Of a DNA stretch of 19,883 bases, positions 1-7,145 are shown piece by piece. Within the stretch, counting starts at the first letter, position 1. Each line of letters opens with the position of its first letter. The notes below the pieces were generated by a model. That model was given only the letters and a program-made list of their open reading frames with translations. It was not told where the DNA came from and ran no database searches. This DNA comes from CAYTES01 sp964436935 (lineage in GTDB: Bacteria; Patescibacteriota; Gracilibacteria; UBA1369; UBA12473): contig CAYTES010000024.1 in the NCBI GenBank assembly GCA_964436935.1, positions 1 to 19,883 on the forward strand, in the 5' to 3' direction. The position numbers and the translations under genes are program-made.

Positions 1-70
1 CTTTATTTCCACTTCCAAAATCTCTACTGGTGCTTTTGAGGGCTGAATGCAGGAATGGCTAAGAAAATAT

Positions 71-99
71 ATTATAACAATTTAATAAATAAAAGTCAA
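71..99 (-). promoter_or_regulatory. Consensus sigma70-type promoter reading leftward out of the window
   Basis: On the minus strand a -35 TTGACT (94-99) and a -10 TATAAT (71-76) are separated by exactly 17 bp. This is nearly the full housekeeping consensus. Transcription would start near 64 and leave the window at position 1, so the gene it serves is not visible. It lies just downstream of the terminator of the winged-helix gene, as expected for the start of a new transcription unit. Confidence 0.7.
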
Positions 100-124
100 T
101 AAAAAGTCGGCCTCAAAGACGACT
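100..124 (-). terminator. Intrinsic terminator after the winged-helix gene
   Basis: On the minus strand a 5-bp stem AGTCG/CGACT (105-109 with 120-124) is followed by a short T-run (TTTTT then A). It lies about 40 bp beyond the stop codon of the gene at 163-828. The stem is short, so efficiency is uncertain. Confidence 0.45.
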
Positions 125-162
125 AATCCTCTCTGTATTACCCCAAAAGAGATCAAACAGGG

Positions 163-828
163 CTACCGATCCTTAACCTCAATTGATTCTAAAAATTCAG
201 AAACGGCAAGGAGAGATAACCTCTGCTGCGAGCGTTGTACATTGGTTCGCCGATATTCTCGGTTGTATCTCATGATGAGCCAATGGTAAAAGCGTTGATC
301 GCCTACAGAGAACCTAAAAGGAGCTGAACCGACTTTTTCTTTACTCAAAACCCCCTTTTGACATAAACGGTCCAAATAAGAAGAGATGGTTTTAACCTCA
401 ATACGCATGATTTCAGAAATGCGACGCGTGGTCGATTGGTTATTCAATACATGAGAAAACGCATGGACAACGCCCTGTTCAAATTCACTCAAACTTTCGA
501 TGATTCCTAAATAGTGAGGCGTGCACAGGTCCAAAATGGACATCTCCGGTAATCCCACCAAACCGTCTTCAAACCGTTGCTGAGCATAAGCCATATTGGC
601 TCGAACGACCGATAGGCGCCGATCCATTGTATGTCGTGCGACTAAAGCTTGAACCTCTTTCGTAACGGTACGAAGACAATCCGGATCCTCAAGAATTTGT
701 TCGTAAGAAGGGAGATGTGCTGCAATATATTGTTGCGTTAATTCTTGAAGTTCTGTGCGTAAAGCGTCTTCGTCAACGCCTTGGAGATGAGAATCATCTT
801 CCACAAAGGGGCGATCAAATAGTGACAT
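163..828 (-). CDS. Winged-helix protein resembling the C-terminal part of archaeal-type AAA ATPases
   Basis: I do not recognise a named family for the whole protein. It has 221 residues from the chosen start (Met of MSLFDRPF). The frame is open to a Met at 885, but a TATAAT at 853-858 lies between the two, which favours the inner start. Residues 1-95 look helical and charged. Residues 112-165 look like a winged helix-turn-helix (SEFEQGVVHAF, then RRISEIMRIEVKTISSYLDRL, then a GVLSKEK wing). It is followed by PFRFSVGDQRFYHWLIMRY, which resembles the segment after the winged helix in DUF234-type ATPases. No Walker motifs are present, so it is either a stand-alone regulator or a remnant of such an ATPase. 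DNA binding is inference. It ends with TAG and sits alone, before its own terminator. Confidence 0.6.
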   Translation of the reverse strand: MSLFDRPFVEDDSHLQGVDEDALRTELQELTQQYIAAHLPSYEQILEDPDCLRTVTKEVQALVARHTMDRRLSVVRANMAYAQQRFEDGLVGLPEMSILDLCTPHYLGIIESLSEFEQGVVHAFSHVLNNQSTTRRISEIMRIEVKTISSYLDRLCQKGVLSKEKVGSAPFRFSVGDQRFYHWLIMRYNREYRRTNVQRSQQRLSLLAVSEFLESIEVKDR

Positions 829-852
829 ACAATTATTATTTTTTAGTGGGAA

Positions 853-858
853 ATTATA
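853..858 (-). promoter_or_regulatory. Candidate -10 box of the winged-helix gene
   Basis: A perfect TATAAT on the minus strand lies 24 bp before the chosen start at 828. The -35 is unclear: TTCAAG (874-879) would give a 15-bp spacer, and TTGACG (880-885) a 21-bp spacer, which is too long. The box supports the shorter start. Confidence 0.45.
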
Positions 859-1004
859 ATCTACTAAAAAAGGCTTGAACGTCAAGAGCCTGTGCGTGAA
901 GCGCTAAAATATTCATATTCATAAGGGCCAATGACCTATCGCCGGGGGCTACTAGTCATGGGCTCAACACTCAATTCTCGATTTTTGGCTTGCAGACGCC
1001 TTAA

Positions 1005-1079
1005 TGGTGGGTCAGGCGGGGTTCGAACCCGCGGCCAATCGCTTAAGAGGCGACTGCTCTACCCCTGAGCTACTGACCC
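1005..1079 (-). tRNA. tRNA-Lys, anticodon CTT
   Basis: The minus strand folds as a complete cloverleaf. Acceptor GGGTCAG pairs with CTGACCC, with discriminator A. The D stem is GCTC/GAGC. The anticodon stem is GTCGC/GCGAT around loop CTCTTAA, giving anticodon CTT, which reads AAG (lysine). The variable loop is TGGCC. The T arm is GCGGG TTCGAAC CCCGC. A 3' CCA is encoded at 1005-1007. A promoter sits immediately upstream, and a broken partial copy lies about 100 bp further upstream. Confidence 0.95.
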
Positions 1080-1084
1080 AGGAC

Positions 1085-1113
1085 ATAGTAATAAAGATCG
1101 CACCTAAAACCAA
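1085..1113 (-). promoter_or_regulatory. Promoter of tRNA-Lys(CTT)
   Basis: On the minus strand a -35 TTGGTT (1108-1113) and a -10 TACTAT (1085-1090) are separated by 17 bp. Only five bases separate the -10 from the first base of the mature tRNA (1079), so the transcript would have little or no 5' leader. The same two boxes with the same spacing are kept in the duplicated copy at 1229-1257 although the spacer sequence has diverged, which supports their function. Confidence 0.6.
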
Positions 1114-1171
1114 GGGGATTTTATCCACTTCAAACTTCAATTTGCAAAAATAGTATAGCCAAAATAACTAA

Positions 1172-1257
1172 GGGCGACTGCTCCCTGCCTGCCGGCAGGC
1201 AGGTACCCCTGAGCTACTGACCCAGGACATAGTAATAAAGATCATCCTTAAAACCAA
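1172..1257 (-). pseudogene. Partial duplicate of the tRNA-Lys 5' half and promoter, split by a palindrome
   Basis: The minus strand repeats the promoter (-35 1252-1257, -10 1229-1234, 17-bp spacer) and the first part of the tRNA, from the acceptor through the D arm into the 5' side of the anticodon stem. The anticodon, T arm and 3' acceptor are missing. In the D loop region the copy carries exactly 20 extra bases (1184-1203) between bases that are adjacent in the intact gene. No functional tRNA can be made. Transcription from the copied promoter would run toward the intact gene and produce a strong hairpin. Confidence 0.85.
1184..1203. repeat. 20-bp perfect GC-rich palindrome
   Basis: CCTGCCTGCCGGCAGGCAGG equals its own reverse complement. 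Comparison with the intact tRNA gene (ctgctc joined directly to tacccc) shows it is a clean insertion with no target duplication. It resembles a short REP-like palindromic unit. Whether it is repeated elsewhere in the genome cannot be seen here. Confidence 0.9.
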
Positions 1258-1279
1258 GAGAATTTCGCAAAACCATCTC

Positions 1280-1312
1280 AAAAAAACTCATTTCGCGTGG
1301 TTGTCACGAAAT
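1280..1312 (-). terminator. Intrinsic terminator overlapping the SulP stop codon
   Basis: On the minus strand ATTTCGTG (1305-1312) pairs with CGCGAAAT (1290-1297), including one G-U pair, around a 7-base loop. GAG and then seven T (1280-1286) follow. The SulP stop TGA (1304-1306) lies inside the hairpin. Confidence 0.75.
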
Positions 1313-2968
1313 CAACCGCTTTCGTTTTTCAGGTTGGACTTGATGGACGGCTTTAAGCCCAAGATACTCTAACGCTTCGGTGGTTCCCACAAAAACTTCT
1401 CCCCTTTTCTCTTTTTCACTAAACCATTCCGCCTGACTCAAAAGCGGCAAGATAAACTCCCCAGCTCCGGTAATCATTACCTTTTTCCCTTCGCCTTCCA
1501 ACGTTTCAACAATCTCCGCCATCGCGTCGACTCCATCCATATCCATATAAAATAAGTTCCTAAACGCCAAAATAACCGTATGCACCGAATCGTGAATATG
1601 AGTAATATTTTCCAAATGAGACTGCGCATTCACATAGGTCATCTGACCGGCAAACCGATACACCAAAACGTCCGCATCCAAATCATGAGCCGAAGCGCCA
1701 TAAAGCCTTCCGACAAGCGCCTTATTCTTATTGAGAGTGATTTCGTTTTGCGCCTTGGACAATTTATTCACAAAAATAAGCAAAGATAAAGTGGCGCCCA
1801 CGAAAATACCGATGATCGGATCACGCACCACCGTAATAAACGCCACCAACAAAGAAATTCCAAACGCCACCCGATCATAATGGTACAAATGCGTGAAATG
1901 CTCGGAGGAAATCATACGAGCGGCCACATAAACCAGAATCGAAGCCACAATTGCCAAAGGAAGAAATTGAAAACTCGATAAAAAAAGCAAAGAAATAATG
2001 GCAACCCCCACGCTACTCACGGCCGCCGAGGTACGATGAGTGGCTCCGGTTTTCACATTCAATGCGGTTCGAGCCAACGCCGCCGTTGCCGGAATCCCGC
2101 CACACAAACCCGAAACCATGTTGGCCACTCCCAATCCCAACACTTCTCGTCTCGAATTGAATTTAGTTTTCGTCATTCCATCCGCGATTTTTCCCGAAAT
2201 CAACGTTTCCAATACCCCAATCACCGTTACGGCAAAAGCAGCGCCCACCAACGCGGTCACCGGAGGGAGATTCCCCCAGGAAGGAAAATCGACCAACTGC
2301 ACATCAATCGCACCAAACTTCGTATACAACGTTTGCAATTCAAAAGGGATCATGCCGCGAGAAGAAAGGTAGCCGAGAAAAATCCCAATCGGTGCCAAAA
2401 AAATAGGGCCGGGGAATTTAGGGGAAACTTTCAGCAAAACAAACAAAAAAATGAGCCCAGCCACAAAAAGCCCCACCGTAAAAGGGTCAAAACTCGAAAA
2501 ATGCTTGAGGGATTCGACAATATTTTCAATGAAACTCTCATGAACGGGTAATCCCTTAAGCCCCAACGCAAAATTCAATTGATTGAGCGCAATGATGAAA
2601 GCCACTCCGAGGGTAAACCCATGAATGACACTCGAGGGAATAAAAATCAAATACCGATCAATATGAAAAAGATAAAACAGCACAATCATAAACCCGCTAA
2701 ACACCGCCAGAACAGGAAGTGCCTCCATCCCATACAACACCGCATAACCGGCCAAAATCCCGGAAAGGGCTCCGGTCGGCCCCACAATATTATAATTACT
2801 CCCCCCCAAAATCGCAGCAACCAGTCCAGCCCATATCGCGGTAATCACCCCCATAACCGGCGTGGCATTCGCAGCCACGGCCAAAGAAACCGACAAAGGG
2901 ATAGCAACCAAAGAAAGCGTCAAACCCGACTTCCAGTTTTGCTGGAGACGATGAAGTAAAGTCTGCAT
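1304..2968 (-). CDS. SulP-family inorganic anion transporter with STAS domain
   Basis: This 554-residue integral membrane protein belongs to the SulP/SLC26 family, which moves sulfate, bicarbonate or other anions across the cytoplasmic membrane, usually with Na+ or H+ or by exchange. The N-terminal roughly 400 residues hold about a dozen hydrophobic segments. Family signatures include IVGPTGALSGILAGYA (61-76) near the substrate site and GLCGGIPATAALARTALNV (287-305). Residues about 425-540 form the cytoplasmic STAS domain (HTVILAFRNLFYMDMDGV). The position often holding a phosphorylatable Ser/Thr in STAS is Met here. Length is normal. It is divergent from radA with 52 bp between starts, and has a TATAAT on its strand at 2999-3004. 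Substrate cannot be told from sequence; no sulfate-assimilation or carbonic-anhydrase gene lies nearby. Confidence 0.9.
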   Translation of the reverse strand: MQTLLHRLQQNWKSGLTLSLVAIPLSVSLAVAANATPVMGVITAIWAGLVAAILGGSNYNIVGPTGALSGILAGYAVLYGMEALPVLAVFSGFMIVLFYLFHIDRYLIFIPSSVIHGFTLGVAFIIALNQLNFALGLKGLPVHESFIENIVESLKHFSSFDPFTVGLFVAGLIFLFVLLKVSPKFPGPIFLAPIGIFLGYLSSRGMIPFELQTLYTKFGAIDVQLVDFPSWGNLPPVTALVGAAFAVTVIGVLETLISGKIADGMTKTKFNSRREVLGLGVANMVSGLCGGIPATAALARTALNVKTGATHRTSAAVSSVGVAIISLLFLSSFQFLPLAIVASILVYVAARMISSEHFTHLYHYDRVAFGISLLVAFITVVRDPIIGIFVGATLSLLIFVNKLSKAQNEITLNKNKALVGRLYGASAHDLDADVLVYRFAGQMTYVNAQSHLENITHIHDSVHTVILAFRNLFYMDMDGVDAMAEIVETLEGEGKKVMITGAGEFILPLLSQAEWFSEKEKRGEVFVGTTEALEYLGLKAVHQVQPEKRKRLIS

Positions 2969-2998
2969 GGGAATAAGCTAAATTTTGAAGTTGGCAGC

Positions 2999-3004
2999 AT
3001 TATA
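2999..3004 (-). promoter_or_regulatory. Candidate -10 box of the SulP gene
   Basis: A perfect TATAAT on the minus strand lies 30 bp before the SulP start, in the 52-bp divergent spacer with radA. No good -35 hexamer is seen at the expected distance. A transcript would have a leader of about 24 nt, similar to the other minus-strand promoters in this window. Confidence 0.45.
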
Positions 3005-3020
3005 CGCTACCATGTGAAAG

Positions 3021-4373
3021 ATGAAACTCAAAACCATCTACGTCTGTGAAAAATGCAGTTTTTCAAGCCCGAAATGGGTGGGGAAATGCCCACAATGTGA
3101 AAGTTGGAACAGTTTTATCGAAGATGTGGTTTCAACAGAAACCCTTAAAAAAGAACGGACCCAAAAATCACTCAAAATCGCATCCGCCACCCCTCTCAAT
3201 CAAATCACCGGAAAGATTGAACGAGACCCGCTCGGCATCGCCGAATGGGATCGCGTATTGGGTGGCGGTATCGTGCCGGGAAGTTTAATTTTACTGGGAG
3301 GAGAACCCGGCATTGGGAAATCCACCCTCACCCTGCAACTGTGCCATCAACTCACGCAACAGAATAAAAAAGTACTCTACATTTCAGGAGAAGAGTCCAT
3401 TCAGCAAATCGCTTTACGCGCTCAACGCCTACAGATAAAATCCGAAAAATTGCTTCTGGCGAACGAAACCCTGCTGGAATCCATTTTAGTCCTGATTGAA
3501 CAAGAAAAAGCAGACTTCATTATCATTGACTCCATCCAAGTGATTTCCAGTGAAGACGTGAGCGGCTTACAAGGGAACGTCACGCAAGTCAGAGTGTGTA
3601 CGGAAGCATTGATGGAATATGCAAAATCGTCACACACCCCACTCCTCATCATCAGCCATGTCACCAAAGAAGGAAACCTGGCCGGCCCCAAAACACTCGA
3701 ACATCTGGTGGATACGGTGCTGTACTTGGAAGGAGACCGCCAACATGACCTTCGGCTGCTCAGGAGCGTCAAAAATCGATTTGGCGCCACAAGCGAAATT
3801 GGGGTTTTTGAAATGAAAGAAGACGGCTTGCAAGAAGTGTCTGATCCCACTCGCCTATTCATCGGGGCCGAGGGCGGACGATCCACAGGATTCTGCCTCA
3901 CCATCACCCTGGAAGGGACGCGTCCTTTTTTGATTGAAATCCAAGCCCTCACGCACCCGACCGCCTTTGGTTACCCCAAACGCACCACATCCGGATTTGA
4001 CCTCAATCGCCTTCAACTATTGATAGCGGTTCTTCAAAGACACGGAGGCATCAACCTCAGCAACCAGGACGTGTATCTGAATGTAGTCGGCGGCATGAAA
4101 GTAAAAGATCCGGCGGTGGATTTGGCCGTATGTCTGGCCCTAATGTCCTCCTTCAAACAAAAACCGCTGGGTCAAAAAAGCGCCGCCTTTGGCGAAGTCG
4201 GACTTTCTGGAGAAATACGAAGCACCAGCCAAATGGAAAAACGTCTCAAAGAAGCCGGCCACCACGGCATTGAACGGCTCTACGGGCCAATCCTCAAAGG
4301 CATGCCCTCCTCTGCTAAAACAAAAACCATTGGAGTAAGTCGATTGAGTGATCTGATGCAGGAAGAAAACTAG
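3021..4373 (+). CDS. radA: DNA repair/recombination ATPase RadA (Sms)
   Basis: RadA is a RecA-like, DnaB-type ATPase that promotes branch migration in homologous recombination. The 450 residues contain the whole family layout. An N-terminal C4 zinc finger (C9, C12, C23, C26) precedes Walker A GEPGIGKST (94-102) and Walker B IIIIDS (about 166-171). The RadA-specific KNRFG motif is at 251-255. A C-terminal Lon-like domain includes GGMKVKDPAVDLAVCLALMSS-type sequence; RadA Lon domains lack protease activity. Length is typical. An ATG at 3012 is followed at once by TGA, so 3021 is the start. No clear Shine-Dalgarno sequence is seen. It is divergent from the SulP gene and ends with TAG, followed by a 183-bp spacer. 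Confidence 0.97.
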   Translation: MKLKTIYVCEKCSFSSPKWVGKCPQCESWNSFIEDVVSTETLKKERTQKSLKIASATPLNQITGKIERDPLGIAEWDRVLGGGIVPGSLILLGGEPGIGKSTLTLQLCHQLTQQNKKVLYISGEESIQQIALRAQRLQIKSEKLLLANETLLESILVLIEQEKADFIIIDSIQVISSEDVSGLQGNVTQVRVCTEALMEYAKSSHTPLLIISHVTKEGNLAGPKTLEHLVDTVLYLEGDRQHDLRLLRSVKNRFGATSEIGVFEMKEDGLQEVSDPTRLFIGAEGGRSTGFCLTITLEGTRPFLIEIQALTHPTAFGYPKRTTSGFDLNRLQLLIAVLQRHGGINLSNQDVYLNVVGGMKVKDPAVDLAVCLALMSSFKQKPLGQKSAAFGEVGLSGEIRSTSQMEKRLKEAGHHGIERLYGPILKGMPSSAKTKTIGVSRLSDLMQEEN

Positions 4374-4517
4374 GCCATAAAAAGCCTCTCATTGCTTAGA
4401 AGTTGGCAAATCGAAACGAAATCCTTACTTCCAAATGGATTTTTAGCCACACAAAGAAGCTTAAAACCAAATCTGAACGACTTCTATAAAGAATTTCGTG
4501 GTCAAATCTCCATTTTA

Positions 4518-4526
4518 TGCTAAAAT
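4518..4526 (+). promoter_or_regulatory. Candidate extended -10 promoter of the 856-residue gene
   Basis: TGCTAAAAT matches an extended -10 (TGnTATAAT-like) and lies 30 bp before the ATG at 4557, predicting a leader of about 24 nt. No convincing -35 is present, which extended -10 promoters can tolerate. It suggests that the hypothetical pair starts its own transcript rather than following radA. Confidence 0.4.
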
Positions 4527-4556
4527 AAAGTAATACACATTCCAAAATCCCCGCCC

Positions 4557-7127
4557 ATGTCGGAATCGAATCGACAAAAAGACAAAACAGAAGAGGTTCA
4601 TCTAGAAAAAACGACTGGACTCAGGGGCTGGACCGAGCAATTTTTTCCGGATGCCTCACGGTTGCGAGGCTTAGCCGAACGATGGATAAGATCCAAAATC
4701 GATGGCACCGAAGAAGATCCCATCTACTTAAAGTTGGAAGAAATGGGATTGGAAGCGGCCTCACGGGTGATTGAAGAATCACAACAAAGGGACTTGGAAG
4801 AACGAGAAAAAGATGAAGAAACATTGGAAAGATTGGTCGTTCAATTGATCAAACCCCATGGTGAAACGTTGGCAAAAATCGAAAAAGAACGACGAGAAAG
4901 AATAAAGAACCGGCAAAGCAAAGAGATTCAATCAGTCAACTATGAAGCCTTGGCGGAAAAAATAATCCAGGACATTAAAAGCATGGATCCCAGGATAACC
5001 TCCACAAAAGATATCGCCGCTCGAATACGAGGGCATTTGGGAACAATAAGCCGAATTAAAATTGACGATGAGTATGTGGAACGAGTCAATAGAGATTTTT
5101 CAAATGGAAGGAAATCAAACTTTGAAAAATTACTGGAAAAATTAGGCATCTATGATTTTCCTTTCTACATAAGAAAATTGACGCGCGACTTAGTAGAAGA
5201 TGCGTTTATTGACGTTGAAAAAGCCTATAAATTGCTACCTCATGAGTTTGAGCGTATCAATAAAAATGCCGATGAATTTGCCGAAAAAGTCCTATGCCAA
5301 CCGCTCCATCCGGATGTGCTGGGAAATTGTTCGGGAGAAAAATTAAAAAAAATCATCCGAGAAGGGAACTGCACCACCGCAGACGATTTCCATCGCGTTC
5401 GGAGCGCGAATGCCAAGGCGCGTTTTGTATTCGTGTTGCACACCATTCGGAGTACCTATCACGAGAAAAAAATAGGAGAAGGATCAAAAGATCTTAAAAA
5501 ATTACTGGGCCGTGTCTCGAAAGTTGAGGAAGACAGAACCGTCATATTGAATCCACCCCGAACCCCTTCACAAAAACGAGCAAATGAAATCAATGAAAAC
5601 TCAATCCATGTGCAAAGCATCGACGTGGATTCTTCAGGAAAAAAAATAGAATCCATTGCCATCAAGGCCCTAGCAAAAGGAGAAGAAGATATCGCCAATA
5701 TCATCAAAGATAAAATCCGATTTCGAATCAAAGTAAGACCAGAAGACTGCCGTAGCGTTGAAAAATTTGTACGAACATCAAAAAAAATATTGGGGGTGAT
5801 CATGGGAGTCATCCAAACCAGCACGGTCCATGAAAATATTTTAAGTGAAATCCGATTCACCAACGTCGTTCCGCTGGAACACGGAGAAGAGCACTTAAGT
5901 TTAGAAGAATTTTCAAGAAAAATGGCAACAAAGAAATTGAAAACCGCCGGAAAAAATGAGAACTCAAGCATTGCCCACCGAGGTATTGCCGGAAGAATCA
6001 CGTGGACCAATAGCAAAGATGGTCGAGCACACACGGTTGAATTTCAAATCGTAATGCCAACGCCGGACGATCACGCCCTTTATGAACGAAAAAAGAAAAT
6101 CAAAATCAATGAAGCCTGTGGCTTTGGGAAAAAAAGTAATGGAGACTGTATCCCCATCACATTTGAAGACTTCATCCAAGATTTAATCCGGGGGGTTCAC
6201 CTTAAAGGAAGCTTGCAGCGACACTACGATCCGGTTCACGATCGCCCCATAAAACGACCGGTGGATGAAACCGTACTACTCACCATTTTGGAAGCCATCA
6301 CCAAAAAAGATTTGGAAGGAAATTTGATCAATACAAACCTTATCGAACGATTAAAAGGAAATCCGGAAATTCTCGACCAACTTAGCGCCATAGTGAAACA
6401 AGCATACGATCATAGTGCGCACATCAGCGAATCGAGAAGAAAGCAACTGGCAAAGTACGATCAACAGGTCAAACGGTCGGGTTACTTCAAAGAAAAAGCC
6501 CGGAAAGCGGCCGAAATATTGGGAACCCAGCTGGAAATGGAAAAATCGAAAACCGCTTCTCCCAAAAAACCTCTCACGGAGTCGTGGGAAGAGCTACCAC
6601 TGAATAGTAATGCCATTGGAAAAAAGAACGTAACGGTTGTCGCCGTGAATCGGATACAAGCCAATGGAAAATCGCACCCAAAAGAAAAGACGGTTTATTA
6701 CAAAGAAACGGATAAAGAAGGAGTGGAACGACGATACATGAGATACAATGCAGAAACTGCAAATGGAGAGCAAATACTAACCATTCGCTATCCTAATCCC
6801 ACCAAGGGTAATATCGTTTATACCCAATTTCAATGGTCAATTCCAAAGGACGAAGCAACTTTTGACACAATTCCGAGAACCGAAGCAATACTTGATAAAA
6901 AAATCGACTACTTTGCACTTGATGAAAAAGGAACCACCGATTATCGTCATTGTGATATTTATGACTATGAAGAAAACCTATGGGGGAAAAATAAAGAAAA
7001 AATAAGAGTAAAAAGAAGGATGAATCCCGAAAAAAATACCGTCACGGAAACCCAGTATAAAAAGACTAAATTCTTGGGCACAAAAAAAACGGTGTATGTG
7101 GAACCCATCAAAACACGCCTTAAATAA
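4557..7127 (+). CDS. Large hypothetical protein with a possible RelA/SpoT-synthetase-like core
   Basis: I do not recognise this 856-residue soluble protein. It has no signal peptide or membrane segment. Residues 1-130 are very charged and probably coiled-coil. Residues 130-330 look helical. Residues about 365-510 show a layout like the (p)ppGpp synthetase fold: DKIRFRIKV (385-393) with a following DCRSVEKFV helix, then HRGIAGRITW (475-483) and HTVEFQI (492-498). D385 and E495 would correspond to the Mg-binding Asp and the EVQI Glu of RelA, but the Tyr of the GYQSLH motif is missing. Residues 640-680 form a charged linker, and 685-850 look beta-rich (repeated short strands with KTVYY, YTQFQW, KTVYVEP). 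The RelA relation is inference. It lies 18 bp upstream of the amidotransferase-like gene, so a joint function is likely. The start has no Shine-Dalgarno sequence. Confidence 0.8.
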   Translation: MSESNRQKDKTEEVHLEKTTGLRGWTEQFFPDASRLRGLAERWIRSKIDGTEEDPIYLKLEEMGLEAASRVIEESQQRDLEEREKDEETLERLVVQLIKPHGETLAKIEKERRERIKNRQSKEIQSVNYEALAEKIIQDIKSMDPRITSTKDIAARIRGHLGTISRIKIDDEYVERVNRDFSNGRKSNFEKLLEKLGIYDFPFYIRKLTRDLVEDAFIDVEKAYKLLPHEFERINKNADEFAEKVLCQPLHPDVLGNCSGEKLKKIIREGNCTTADDFHRVRSANAKARFVFVLHTIRSTYHEKKIGEGSKDLKKLLGRVSKVEEDRTVILNPPRTPSQKRANEINENSIHVQSIDVDSSGKKIESIAIKALAKGEEDIANIIKDKIRFRIKVRPEDCRSVEKFVRTSKKILGVIMGVIQTSTVHENILSEIRFTNVVPLEHGEEHLSLEEFSRKMATKKLKTAGKNENSSIAHRGIAGRITWTNSKDGRAHTVEFQIVMPTPDDHALYERKKKIKINEACGFGKKSNGDCIPITFEDFIQDLIRGVHLKGSLQRHYDPVHDRPIKRPVDETVLLTILEAITKKDLEGNLINTNLIERLKGNPEILDQLSAIVKQAYDHSAHISESRRKQLAKYDQQVKRSGYFKEKARKAAEILGTQLEMEKSKTASPKKPLTESWEELPLNSNAIGKKNVTVVAVNRIQANGKSHPKEKTVYYKETDKEGVERRYMRYNAETANGEQILTIRYPNPTKGNIVYTQFQWSIPKDEATFDTIPRTEAILDKKIDYFALDEKGTTDYRHCDIYDYEENLWGKNKEKIRVKRRMNPEKNTVTETQYKKTKFLGTKKTVYVEPIKTRLK

Positions 7128-7145
7128 CCCCCAAAAAAAACCCAA

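Noticed and set aside
880..885. TTGACG as -35 of the winged-helix gene
   Set aside because: The spacer to TATAAT would be 21 bp, outside the normal range.
2036..2959. Plus-strand frames opposite the SulP gene
   Set aside because: Basic, low-complexity shadows of the real minus-strand coding sequence, without start signals.
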